Part shown: positions 33,675-42,004 of the stretch, piece by piece
Layout: every line of letters starts with the position of its first letter
Position numbering within the stretch: the stretch's first letter is position 1
Origin: an uncultured Oligoflexia bacterium
GTDB taxonomy: Bacteria > Bdellovibrionota > Bacteriovoracia > Bacteriovoracales > Bacteriovoracaceae
Length of the DNA: 60,297 bases
Direction: 5' to 3'
NCBI GenBank assembly: GCA_913058265.1
Contig: CAJXPQ010000016.1
Coordinates: forward strand, 1-60,297
The notes under the pieces: model-generated
The model's input: the letters and a program-made list of their open reading frames with translations, nothing else
Told to the model about the DNA's origin: nothing
The model's database searches: none
Made by a program: the position numbers and the translations under genes

Positions 33675-34781
33675 TTACAGTTTTGTAGATATGATGAGAA
33701 ATTCAACCTTTATCCCATTTTGATTAAAAGGTATCCTTTGATCGGCCTTTATCTTGCTGGCAAAATCTCTCGGAATGATCATCCCTATGTCGATAGGTTT
33801 GTATTTGAGTTGGATCGCTTTTATAAGTTTTTTAAAGAACTCAATCTTATCTCCAGTAATTTTTACTCTTTTACCGTAGGGAGGATTTATTATAACTATA
33901 TTCTTTCCGCTTATAGTCTTCTCTGCATCTTCTTCAAGGATATTCTCAACTTGAAAGTCTATGGTGCTCTCTAAACTCTTATTTTTCTTAATAACCTCTG
34001 AATCGATATCTCTTCCAAACAATTTATTTGGCATAATATTCTCTGTTAGAGCGTTATCAAATTGCATTTCATTTTGCTTAAAGTAGTGACATAGGAACTT
34101 TCGTTTACTGGGCCTTTCAAAGTTTAAAGCTTCAAATAGAAAAGTACCCGTCCCACACATTGGATCAATAAGATTCGTATCGCTCTTATGATCAGCTAAT
34201 AATTTCAATAATAATAAGGATGCTATATTTTCACGAATTGAGGCATGTCCTCTATAGCTTCTATCTCCTCTAATGTGCATGAGATCGCCAGATGTATCAA
34301 GGCTTATAGTTAAGGTATCTTGATGGATGCGTATATAGACTCTCTGGGCAGGATAGTCTTTAGACTTAACTAATTGCTTCTCTTTTATTTTATTGGCTTC
34401 AAAATAGGCATTTAGAGCTTCTGTGCAGGTACTTTCAGCTCTACCTGTGTGAATAATCCTTGATTCAGAGGTGTGACAAACAAAGGTAATATTAGTCTGA
34501 AGAAAGATTTCCTTCCAGTTGATCTTCTTAATGATATTGAAAAGCTTGGGATAGTCACGGCACTTCTGCTCTTTTACTCGCATTAAGATCTTACTAGGAG
34601 TTTTAAGGGTTATATTAAGACCCAAACCTATGCTTGTCTCGGCGTGAACCTCAAGCCCTCCAGGATGTGCTTGTGCTATCTTGATTTGACCACTTTGAAG
34701 TAAACAGGGGTATTTTAGCTCAATTTCACGTGCAACAAGGGACTCAAGTCCAATGGGACAAACTAAGAAGAATTCTTTCAT
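33675..34781 (-). CDS. THUMP-domain RNA methyltransferase (RlmL-N/YpsC type)
   Basis: A 368-residue class I SAM methyltransferase. The N-terminal half resembles a ferredoxin-like plus THUMP RNA-binding module (VKEQKCRDYPKLFNIIKKINW, YIRIHQDTLTISLDTSG). The catalytic half has RGDRSYRGHASIRENIAS, the SAM loop LIDPMCGTGTFLFEA, FGRDIDSEVI, and motif IV INPPYGKRV with N-P-P-Y as in N2-guanine methyltransferases. The likely reaction is m2G formation in 23S rRNA, as for the RlmL N-terminal part. Full length for the single-domain type. Confidence 0.88.
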   Translation of the reverse strand: MKEFFLVCPIGLESLVAREIELKYPCLLQSGQIKIAQAHPGGLEVHAETSIGLGLNITLKTPSKILMRVKEQKCRDYPKLFNIIKKINWKEIFLQTNITFVCHTSESRIIHTGRAESTCTEALNAYFEANKIKEKQLVKSKDYPAQRVYIRIHQDTLTISLDTSGDLMHIRGDRSYRGHASIRENIASLLLLKLLADHKSDTNLIDPMCGTGTFLFEALNFERPSKRKFLCHYFKQNEMQFDNALTENIMPNKLFGRDIDSEVIKKNKSLESTIDFQVENILEEDAEKTISGKNIVIINPPYGKRVKITGDKIEFFKKLIKAIQLKYKPIDIGMIIPRDFASKIKADQRIPFNQNGIKVEFLIISTKL

Positions 34782-34843
34782 AAGTGCTTAATAATTTATT
34801 CATAGTCTCTTGTCATCAAGTAAGGGATTTTTTATAAGGTTAT

Positions 34844-35386
34844 ATGCATAAATTACATCAACATCATTCAAATATCTCAGATGAATACAGTGTTTCTGTC
34901 GCTATAAATTCAGACTCTAAATATTTAAAAATCACTTATAGAGTGATTTCCCCCAAACTCAATACCTCCAATGACTTTTCAACTACTGACCTTGATAATT
35001 GGGGACTATGGGAATTTGATGTCGTAGAGGCTTTTTTGCAGAAAGGGCAGGAATCTGGAGAGTACTTAGAGATACAAGCTTCACCCTTATCTCAAAGGTT
35101 TGCCTTAAGAGTTATTAAGCCTAGAGAAGAGACTATTAAGGTAGCTGAAGCTGAATTAGACTTTACAGTTAACGTTAAAGAATCTTCAGAATTTATTGAA
35201 ATCACTATCGCCATCGCTCTTGATGATATTCCAGGGAAATCAGATGCATTAATGTACGGTAATATTTTTACTTGTTTAGGCCCTAAGGGGAATCAACATT
35301 TTTTTGCTTTAAAAATTAATTCTGAGATCAAACCTGATTTCCATAGACCTGATCTCTTTTGTAATCTGCTAGAGGAGTTAGCATGA
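34844..35386 (+). CDS. DOMON/CBM9-like protein, first gene of the mevalonate operon
   Basis: A 180-residue protein with a jelly-roll pattern: LKITYRVI, DNWGLWEFDVVEAFLQ, YLEIQASPLSQRFAL, YGNIFTCLGPKGNQHFFAL, DFHRPDLF. This pattern is reminiscent of CBM9-like or DOMON-like domains that bind sugars or haem, but it has no signal peptide. Position, not sequence, is the main clue: it starts the run that continues with the RsmI-like gene (ATGA overlap at 35383) and the isoprenoid genes. Its role there is unknown. Confidence 0.55.
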   Translation: MHKLHQHHSNISDEYSVSVAINSDSKYLKITYRVISPKLNTSNDFSTTDLDNWGLWEFDVVEAFLQKGQESGEYLEIQASPLSQRFALRVIKPREETIKVAEAELDFTVNVKESSEFIEITIAIALDDIPGKSDALMYGNIFTCLGPKGNQHFFALKINSEIKPDFHRPDLFCNLLEELA

Positions 35387-36072
35387 GTGGAATACTGACA
35401 TTAATACCTACACCTATTGATGATATTAATACTCTCAACCCTGAGACAAAAGAAATTATCCTAAATAAGGTAAATAATGGGTGTATTATTCTTATTGAAG
35501 AAGAAAGAGTAGGGAGAAGACGTTGGCTTAATTACGGGCTTCCTAGAGATTGTATTGAGGAATTTGTTCTTTTTAATGAACATACCCAGGGGGAGTTATC
35601 TCCTCTTATGATTAAGGAGCTTAAAGCTGGAAAAGACATTATCCTCATGAGTGATTGTGGATTGCCAGCATTTTGTGATCCGGGACAATTACTTGTAGAT
35701 CTCTGTCATAAAAATAAAGTAAAGGTTACTGCTACGGCATTTTCAAACTCAATTGCTTTGGCAGTTGCTCTCAGCGGCTTTCCCCATGCACGCTTTATAT
35801 TTGAAGGTTTTATTCCTATTAAGAAGCCTGAAAGATCAAGTGCATTGAAGCGAATTCTAAAGCAACCTGAGATGAGTATTCTTATGGATACACCTTATAG
35901 ATTAGTTAGGGTTTTAGAGGAATTAGAGCTTTTAGGTGCAAAGCGACAAATATTTGTTGGACTGGACCTGAACAAGGTTGATGAGCAATTGTACAGAGGT
36001 GCTATAAGTGCTATTAAAGAGAAACTTAGTAATTCGAAGAGAGAATTTATCTTAATTATAGGACCCAAGTAG
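35383..36072 (+). CDS. RsmI-like tetrapyrrole-methylase-fold methyltransferase
   Basis: 229 residues. N-terminal TLIPTPID, then GKDIILMSDCGLPAFCDPGQLLVDLC (the conserved SDAG-type loop here SDCG, then DPG), FEGFIPIKKPERSSALKRI, and MDTPYRL. This matches RsmI, which makes 2'-O-methyl C1402 of 16S rRNA, but the roughly 50-residue C-terminal domain of RsmI is missing, as in shorter homologues known from Bacteroidetes. AGGAG precedes the start. It is linked by overlap to both neighbours, so it is transcribed with the mevalonate genes. Confidence 0.8.
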   Translation: MSGILTLIPTPIDDINTLNPETKEIILNKVNNGCIILIEEERVGRRRWLNYGLPRDCIEEFVLFNEHTQGELSPLMIKELKAGKDIILMSDCGLPAFCDPGQLLVDLCHKNKVKVTATAFSNSIALAVALSGFPHARFIFEGFIPIKKPERSSALKRILKQPEMSILMDTPYRLVRVLEELELLGAKRQIFVGLDLNKVDEQLYRGAISAIKEKLSNSKREFILIIGPK

Positions 36073-37070
36073 TGAGTAAAGATAGAAAGAAAGATCATAT
36101 TGAAATGGCATTTAACTCTGTACCCTCAGAACAGTTTTTAATGGATGGTTTTGCCTACGAGCCCTTAATGGAAGCTCACCCCACTGATAACGGACAACTG
36201 GATAGAGAGTTCCTTGGAATGAACTTTAAGATGCCCGTATGGGTCTCAAGCATGACTGGTGGTACAGAGATGGCCTCTGTTATTAATACCAACCTTGCTA
36301 AAGCTTGTGGTGAATTCGGTATGGGCCTTGGTCTTGGTTCATGTAGGCCTTTACTTGATGACAATAACCGCTTTGGTGACTTTGATATAAAGCACCTTAT
36401 GCCAGAAGCTCCATTATTTACTAATTTTGGAATTGCGCAAATCGAAGAGCTAGTTGACGCTAACTCGTTATCTGAAATAGACAATATAACAAAGTCCCTT
36501 AAGGCAGATGGAATTATTATTCATGTAAATCCGCTCCAAGAGTGGAATCAGCCTGAAGGAGACCGGTTTAAGCGAGCTCCTCTTGAGAGCATCAAAGCCG
36601 TACTTGCCCAAAGCTCTTATCAGATAATTGTAAAAGAGGTAGGACAAGGTTTTGGACCTAAGAGTCTGAAATCACTTATGGATCTTCCTCTTGCTGCTAT
36701 TGAGTTTGGTGCCTTTGGTGGTACAAATTTCACTTTACTAGAACAGGCTAGACTTTTAGGGGATGAATCAGGTAAAAGAGCACATCGGAATGAATTTGGA
36801 CATATAGGTCACAGTGCATTGGAAATGGTCACTTTCGTAAATGAGTTACGATCTGATGCAGATAAATGTCAGAGGTTTATTATCTCTGGGGGTGTTAAGT
36901 CACCACTTGATGCTTACAGATTACTTCAGCAGTTAAATGCAAACTCGGTTGTGGGCGTAGCTTCAGGATTTTTAAAGTATGCTATGAAGGACTATGATTA
37001 CTTGAGAGAGTATGTCGCTGAGTATAAAGATTGTCTTTTGATGGCTAACGCATTTTTAAAGAGGGTTTAG
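36072..37070 (+). CDS. fni: Type 2 isopentenyl-diphosphate delta-isomerase
   Basis: A 332-residue FMN enzyme. Motifs are WVSSMTGGTE, GMGLGLGSCRPL, LFTNFGIAQI, HVNPLQEWNQPEGDR, VKEVGQGFG, AIEFGAFGGTNF and ISGGVKSPLDAY, all typical of the Fni barrel. It interconverts isopentenyl and dimethylallyl diphosphate using reduced FMN. The GTG start overlaps the previous stop (TAGTG). Second enzyme block of the operon; it works downstream of the decarboxylase encoded at 39393. Confidence 0.95.
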   Translation: MSKDRKKDHIEMAFNSVPSEQFLMDGFAYEPLMEAHPTDNGQLDREFLGMNFKMPVWVSSMTGGTEMASVINTNLAKACGEFGMGLGLGSCRPLLDDNNRFGDFDIKHLMPEAPLFTNFGIAQIEELVDANSLSEIDNITKSLKADGIIIHVNPLQEWNQPEGDRFKRAPLESIKAVLAQSSYQIIVKEVGQGFGPKSLKSLMDLPLAAIEFGAFGGTNFTLLEQARLLGDESGKRAHRNEFGHIGHSALEMVTFVNELRSDADKCQRFIISGGVKSPLDAYRLLQQLNANSVVGVASGFLKYAMKDYDYLREYVAEYKDCLLMANAFLKRV

Positions 37071-38392
37071 TGAATAAAATTAGTGGATTTTCAAAGTTAT
37101 CAAAAGTTGAAAAAATAGAGTGGTTAAAGTCTCAGGTTGCTTCTGATGATCAGAAGTTTCTTAACTGCATCGAAAGTTATTGGCACCCAGACTCTGGTAA
37201 GCAAAAACTCTTTGATGAGTTCTCAGAAAACACAGTCTCAAATTTTATCTTTCCATATGGGCTTGCGCCAAATTTTTCTATAAATGATAAAATCTATACT
37301 ATTCCTCTTGTTATTGAGGAGAGTTCAGTAGTTGCTGCCGCTAGTAAGAGTGCTAAGTTTTGGCTAGATAGAGGTGGTTTTAAGACTCGTGTTCTCTCTA
37401 CTAATAAGGTTGGTCATATTCACTTTATTTGGAAGGGTGATAAGAAAAAATTATTTAACTTTTTTAATCTTAATAAATCAGCTCTACTCTTTTCCGTTAA
37501 AGACTTAGTCTCAAATATGGAGAAAAGAGGTGGTGGGGTTGTTGATCTAGTCCTAAAAGATAAAACTTCTGAATTGGATAACTACTTTCAAGTTGAAGGT
37601 AAGTTTGAAACTTGTGATGCAATGGGTGCGAATTTTATTAATTCTGTTCTTGAAGTTATGGCAGGGCGCTTACAAGAACTAGCTTTAGAGTATGAGTCTT
37701 TCAGTGACTCTGAGAAAGATCTTGAAGTTGTGATGAGCATTCTTTCTAACTATACTCCTGAATGTGTTGTTTCCGCTTATGTTGAATGTCCTGTCAGTGA
37801 ACTTGGAGACTTTCCAAATGGTATGAACGCTGAGATGTTTGCTAAGCGTTTTGAGCGAGCTGTAAAGATAGCCAAGGTCGATATAAGTAGAGCTGTTACT
37901 CATAATAAAGGCATTTTTAACGGTATCGACGCTGTTGTTGTTGCTACTGGTAACGATTTTAGAGCTATCGAAGCATGTGGACATGCCTATGCTGCTAGAG
38001 ACGGACAATATAGAGGTTTATCTAGTTGTACCCTTGATGATGGAATCTTTAGGTTTGAGCTGACTCTTCCAATGGCCTTAGGTACAGTTGGTGGTCTTAC
38101 TTCATTACATCCTATGGCCAAGACCACTTTAGAAATTTTGGGTCAACCGGATGCTAAAGAGTTAATGCAAATAGTTGCCGTTGTTGGATTAGCACAAAAT
38201 TTTGGTGCTCTTAGATCCTTAACAACGACTGGAATTCAACAAGGTCATATGAAAATGCATCTGCTGAATATACTGAATCAATTAGAAGCTTCAGATGAAC
38301 AAATAGCTTATGCTAAAGATTACTTTACAGACAAGACTGTCACGTTCTCGAATGTGAGAGATTTAGTTAATAGTACCAAACACTTGCAATAA
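37070..38392 (+). CDS. mvaA: Hydroxymethylglutaryl-CoA reductase, class II
   Basis: 440 residues. Catalytic residues are visible: Glu in VIEESSVVAAAS, Lys in HNKGIFNGIDA, Asp in TGNDFRAIEA and His in GHMKMHL; DAMGANFIN is the dimer/substrate segment. This is the class II (bacterial) enzyme. In operons of this type it makes mevalonate from HMG-CoA with NAD(P)H. The GTG start overlaps the fni stop (TAGTG). The enzyme's N-terminal segment is 40-50 residues longer than in Pseudomonas mvaA, so a small extension exists. Confidence 0.95.
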   Translation: MNKISGFSKLSKVEKIEWLKSQVASDDQKFLNCIESYWHPDSGKQKLFDEFSENTVSNFIFPYGLAPNFSINDKIYTIPLVIEESSVVAAASKSAKFWLDRGGFKTRVLSTNKVGHIHFIWKGDKKKLFNFFNLNKSALLFSVKDLVSNMEKRGGGVVDLVLKDKTSELDNYFQVEGKFETCDAMGANFINSVLEVMAGRLQELALEYESFSDSEKDLEVVMSILSNYTPECVVSAYVECPVSELGDFPNGMNAEMFAKRFERAVKIAKVDISRAVTHNKGIFNGIDAVVVATGNDFRAIEACGHAYAARDGQYRGLSSCTLDDGIFRFELTLPMALGTVGGLTSLHPMAKTTLEILGQPDAKELMQIVAVVGLAQNFGALRSLTTTGIQQGHMKMHLLNILNQLEASDEQIAYAKDYFTDKTVTFSNVRDLVNSTKHLQ

Positions 38393-38401
38393 AGAGAGAT
38401 T

Positions 38402-39409
38402 ATGAGTGAACAATATTTTTATGGACATGGAAAACTACTCTTAACTTCAGAGTACTTCGTGTTAGATGGTGCAAAATCTATTGCCCTGCCAACAAAGCTT
38501 GGTCAGAGAATGCATGTTAAGAATCGCCCATCAAATAATCCAAAACTTTATTGGAAAAGTTTTGATACTCAAAGCAATTGTTGGTTTGAAACTAGTTTTG
38601 AGTTATGGCATTTTAATGTCTTAAATGAGAGCGATGAAGGTCTACCTGAAGTTGTAACTCTACAGAAAATATTAAGACAAGCTAGAAAACAAAATATTCA
38701 TTTTCTAAGAGATGACCTTGATGTGTATGTTGAAACTGTTTTAGAATTTCCAATTACATGGGGGCTCGGCTCTAGCTCTACTTTAGTTTATAATATTGCT
38801 CAATGGGCCTATATTAGTCCTTTCGAATTACAGGCTAAAACTTTTAAGGGTTCAAGCTATGACATTGCTTGTGCCCAATCTATGGGACCTATAACTTATC
38901 AAGTTAGAAGCCGTGGACCTCACTGGGAAACGATTCTTTTTAATCCTGTCTTTAAAGATAATATCTACTTTGTTTATTCAAATAAGAAACAAAACTCTAG
39001 GGAGGGAATTCAAAGGTATAAGGATCTTGTAGGTGATAATAAAGATACACTTATTAAAGATTTAAATCGAATTACAGATGATATCCTTGACTGTGTTGAC
39101 CTCAAAGACTTTGAAGAACTCATTTTTGAACACGAATATATTGTTGCAAAAGCAATTGATCTTCCCCGAATTAAGGATGATCAGTTTACTGATTATTGGG
39201 GTGCCCTTAAGTCTTTAGGTGCTTGGGGGGGAGACTTTTTGATGGCCACCTCTCACAAATCAGAGCTTGAGACTAAAGAATATTTTCATCAGTTAGGTCA
39301 TGAGACTGTCTTTACTTTTGATGAACTGATTTTACAAAACTTTCAAAGACTTGGTGGGGTACTTTCCCTTACTGAAGGTGAACTATCCCATGTCGGATCT
39401 CAACAATAA
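38402..39409 (+). CDS. GYDIA-family GHMP kinase
   Basis: 335 residues. The start YGHGKLLLTSEYFVLDGA corresponds to GHMP motif 1, PITWGLGSSSTLVYN is the ATP-binding motif 2, and GSSYDIACAQSMGPITY is the variant of the GYDIA motif that names this subgroup. The C-terminal LKSLGAWGGDFLMATS is motif 3. Members are found beside mevalonate genes in Bacteroidetes. It probably phosphorylates mevalonate or phosphomevalonate; which of the two is not decided by sequence. GAGAG precedes the ATG. The decarboxylase gene overlaps its 3' end by 17 bp. Confidence 0.88.
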   Translation: MSEQYFYGHGKLLLTSEYFVLDGAKSIALPTKLGQRMHVKNRPSNNPKLYWKSFDTQSNCWFETSFELWHFNVLNESDEGLPEVVTLQKILRQARKQNIHFLRDDLDVYVETVLEFPITWGLGSSSTLVYNIAQWAYISPFELQAKTFKGSSYDIACAQSMGPITYQVRSRGPHWETILFNPVFKDNIYFVYSNKKQNSREGIQRYKDLVGDNKDTLIKDLNRITDDILDCVDLKDFEELIFEHEYIVAKAIDLPRIKDDQFTDYWGALKSLGAWGGDFLMATSHKSELETKEYFHQLGHETVFTFDELILQNFQRLGGVLSLTEGELSHVGSQQ

Positions 39410-40427
39410 CTTTAAAAAAATTACTTATAGAGCACCCTCAAATATTGCCTTTGTAAAATACTGGGGGAAGCACGGTCGCCAACTTCCGATGAATCCTTCT
39501 ATCAGTATGACATTGGATAAGTGCTACACTGAAACTTCAGTGTCTTTCCGCTATAATGAAGTGTGTCCTGGACTAAAGTCATTTAAATTTGATGGTGAAG
39601 AAAATGATCAATTTGCAAAAAGAATTAAGCTATTCACAGAATCTATTTATGATGTTCTGCCAATTCTTAAAAACATTGAGTTTAATGTTGAATCATCTAA
39701 TTCTTTTCCACATTCAGCCGGTATTGCTTCTTCTGCTTCTGCTATGGCGGCACTTGCTTGTTGTTTGATTGAGATTGAAGACAAGCATACACCCTTATCT
39801 GAGGACTTTTTAATTAAGGCGAGTACTGTTGCTAGACTTGGATCTGGTTCTGCTTCAAGAAGTGTTTATCCTAATTTTGCTATTTGGGGGAAAACTAAAC
39901 TTGATATAGGTACAGATGATTTTGCTATAAAGGCACAAGATATACATTCAAATTTTAACTCCTTATGCGATGCCATTGTTATTGTATCATCTGCCGAGAA
40001 GGAAGTTTCTAGCTCAGTTGGGCATGAACTTATGAATTCTCATCTCTTTAAAGAGGTGAGAGAGTTTCAGGCAAATGAAAATTTCCGTCAAATTCTGGGT
40101 TCTATGAAATCTGGAGACTTAGAGCTTTTTGGAGAAATTTTAGAGAATGAAGCACTCACGCTGCACGCCTTAATGATGACATCTTACCCTTCATTTATAC
40201 TTCTTCGCCCTGACTCCTTGGCGATTATTGAAAAAATTCGAGAATTTCGAGCTCAAAAGAATGTTCCTTTGTACTTCACAATTGACGCAGGTCCAAATAT
40301 CCATATGATTTACCCCGAGCATTCTAAAGACACTGTTGTTAGCTTTATTAATAATGAGCTTAGTCATTTATCTGAGCGAATTATATTTGATAATATTGGT
40401 AGCGGTATTACTAGAGTGAACAGCTAG
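39393..40427 (+). CDS. mvaD: Diphosphomevalonate decarboxylase
   Basis: About 344 residues starting MSDLNNNFKK; the frame is open to 39351 but this Met has GGTG upstream and fits family length. Motifs: RAPSNIAFVKYWGK, NPSISMTLD, SFPHSAGIASSASAMAALA (ATP loop), GSGSASRSVYP, and TIDAGPNIHMI with the catalytic Asp. It decarboxylates mevalonate 5-diphosphate to isopentenyl diphosphate, using ATP. All residues expected for the classical diphosphate enzyme are present. Last gene of the operon. Confidence 0.94.
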   Translation, partial: SDLNNNFKKITYRAPSNIAFVKYWGKHGRQLPMNPSISMTLDKCYTETSVSFRYNEVCPGLKSFKFDGEENDQFAKRIKLFTESIYDVLPILKNIEFNVESSNSFPHSAGIASSASAMAALACCLIEIEDKHTPLSEDFLIKASTVARLGSGSASRSVYPNFAIWGKTKLDIGTDDFAIKAQDIHSNFNSLCDAIVIVSSAEKEVSSSVGHELMNSHLFKEVREFQANENFRQILGSMKSGDLELFGEILENEALTLHALMMTSYPSFILLRPDSLAIIEKIREFRAQKNVPLYFTIDAGPNIHMIYPEHSKDTVVSFINNELSHLSERIIFDNIGSGITRVNS

Positions 40428-40550
40428 TCCTTTTTAACCTTAAGACTTCTTTACGATGCTTGCAGAACTGGCGAGTATGGCCTTTTTCTGATATATTCAA
40501 AGACTAATTGTTCTAATCATAAGGACTATACTTAAATAAATTGAGAATAT

Positions 40551-41216
40551 ATGCAGGGTGAATTTCGTTTAGCAGGTAGTATTGGTGAGTTTGTATCTCA
40601 GTTAAAACTTCCTCGGGAAGCCGAACATAAGTTACTTCTTTGGCAATCTGTCGGAGGATCTAAACGTAACAAAGTTGAGGGTGTATTTTGCTCAATTAAA
40701 AAAGAAAAAGATAGAGTCATTATTATCATTGAGCTCGACCAAACTTCTTCTTTTAACCAAAAAGAATCTATTTTTATTCTTGATGACGAATTTGGCTTAC
40801 TTTTTAAAGGTCAGTATGAATTTTGTGTAAATAAGAAACTACAACTTGTTGTAGATGATAAAGTTTTTCTTAGAGAAAAACGCAAACAAGATCGATATAA
40901 TTTTCACTACACTAAAGTCAATGTCAGTCTTGTGTATCAGGATTCTGTACCAATAGATAATGCGACAGTTCGAAATCTAAATGAAGCAGGAGCATCTATT
41001 ATCGTTAAAGATACGATTGGTAATAAGCTTAAAGTGGGTTCAGACATATCACTGACAAAGATTCATGGTATTACTCTACCTAGGCAAATTGATGGGACAA
41101 TCGCTCATATAACCTCGTCTAAAAATGTTAGAGGTCTTGAAGGAAGTTTTCTTGTTATAGGTGTTAAGTTTAACCAGAAGTCTAAACTGTTGTTAAAAGT
41201 ATTTCAATCAATGTAA
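40551..41216 (+). CDS. PilZ-like protein with altered ligand motif
   Basis: 221 residues, soluble. The N-terminal part resembles a YcgR-like flagellar brake N-domain in layout. The C-terminal part from about 105 resembles PilZ: REKRKQDRYNF supplies RxxxR, and VRNLNEAGASIIV corresponds to the (D/N)xSxxG element, but Ser is Asn here. It is therefore uncertain whether it binds cyclic di-GMP. It has its own promoter region (40428-40550) after the mevalonate operon. Confidence 0.6.
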   Translation: MQGEFRLAGSIGEFVSQLKLPREAEHKLLLWQSVGGSKRNKVEGVFCSIKKEKDRVIIIIELDQTSSFNQKESIFILDDEFGLLFKGQYEFCVNKKLQLVVDDKVFLREKRKQDRYNFHYTKVNVSLVYQDSVPIDNATVRNLNEAGASIIVKDTIGNKLKVGSDISLTKIHGITLPRQIDGTIAHITSSKNVRGLEGSFLVIGVKFNQKSKLLLKVFQSM

Positions 41217-41230
41217 ATTGTTTTTAGTTG

Positions 41231-41896
41231 CTAGAGCGAGATTTGCTTATAGTAGTTTGCATAGTTACTCACAAAGCTAGAACATACTGCTTGAGCGTAC
41301 TGATCAGCGGCCATAGAGCAGTTGTAATCCATCTGACAACCTGGGTAGGCATTTAAGTAATCAACTTTAGCTGACATACATTGCATATATGGTGTTAATG
41401 CATTTGCCTTTAATACCATGACACCATTAATAGTCTCAGACCTTTCTTTTGTAAGGATCATATCATAAACTTTATCAGCTTCATTGTGAACACACTCAGC
41501 AATTCCAAGCTTGAATGAATTACCATTGCTCTGAATATAAACAGGCACAAAGCATGTTCCCACTGAGAAATCACTATTTTGCAGTTTTACCTTAAATTGA
41601 GTTTCAACGTTATCACTTTGACATAAGGCCATATAACCAATCGCTGAGCCTGCGAAGTATTGATAGTTTGTATTACACTGCTCAAAACCAACATCTGTCA
41701 TATTGTCTTCTTCGCCGTCGCCATCACCTTCGTCTTCGCCATCTTCATTTTCTTTATCACTACCATCAGTAACGTTGCCGTCTCCACCTTGAATTATGCC
41801 AGAGCCTCCGGCGGAAACACCAGGATCCCGAGTTTTCATGGGAGTGTCACAAGAGATAAGTGAAAATAAGAATAGAAATAAAGTTAGTAAACGCAT
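41231..41896 (-). CDS. Lipoprotein with acidic repeat stretch
   Basis: 221 residues. Lipobox LISC (Cys 16), then a Gly-rich linker and about 30 residues rich in Asp, Glu and Gly (residues 36-67), followed by a Cys-rich domain (at least eight Cys). The acidic part could bind divalent cations. It is divergent from the gene at 42005 and convergent with the PilZ-like gene, 14 bp apart. Function unknown. Confidence 0.7.
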   Translation of the reverse strand: MRLLTLFLFLFSLISCDTPMKTRDPGVSAGGSGIIQGGDGNVTDGSDKENEDGEDEGDGDGEEDNMTDVGFEQCNTNYQYFAGSAIGYMALCQSDNVETQFKVKLQNSDFSVGTCFVPVYIQSNGNSFKLGIAECVHNEADKVYDMILTKERSETINGVMVLKANALTPYMQCMSAKVDYLNAYPGCQMDYNCSMAADQYAQAVCSSFVSNYANYYKQISL

Positions 41897-42004
41897 AATT
41901 CTCCTATCGTTCTGCTCTGCTAATCGGCATAATGTGCTAAATACTTAATGTTTTTTAAATTCAGAAAATTCTAATGTAAGTAACTAATATTACGATAAGA
42001 AAGT

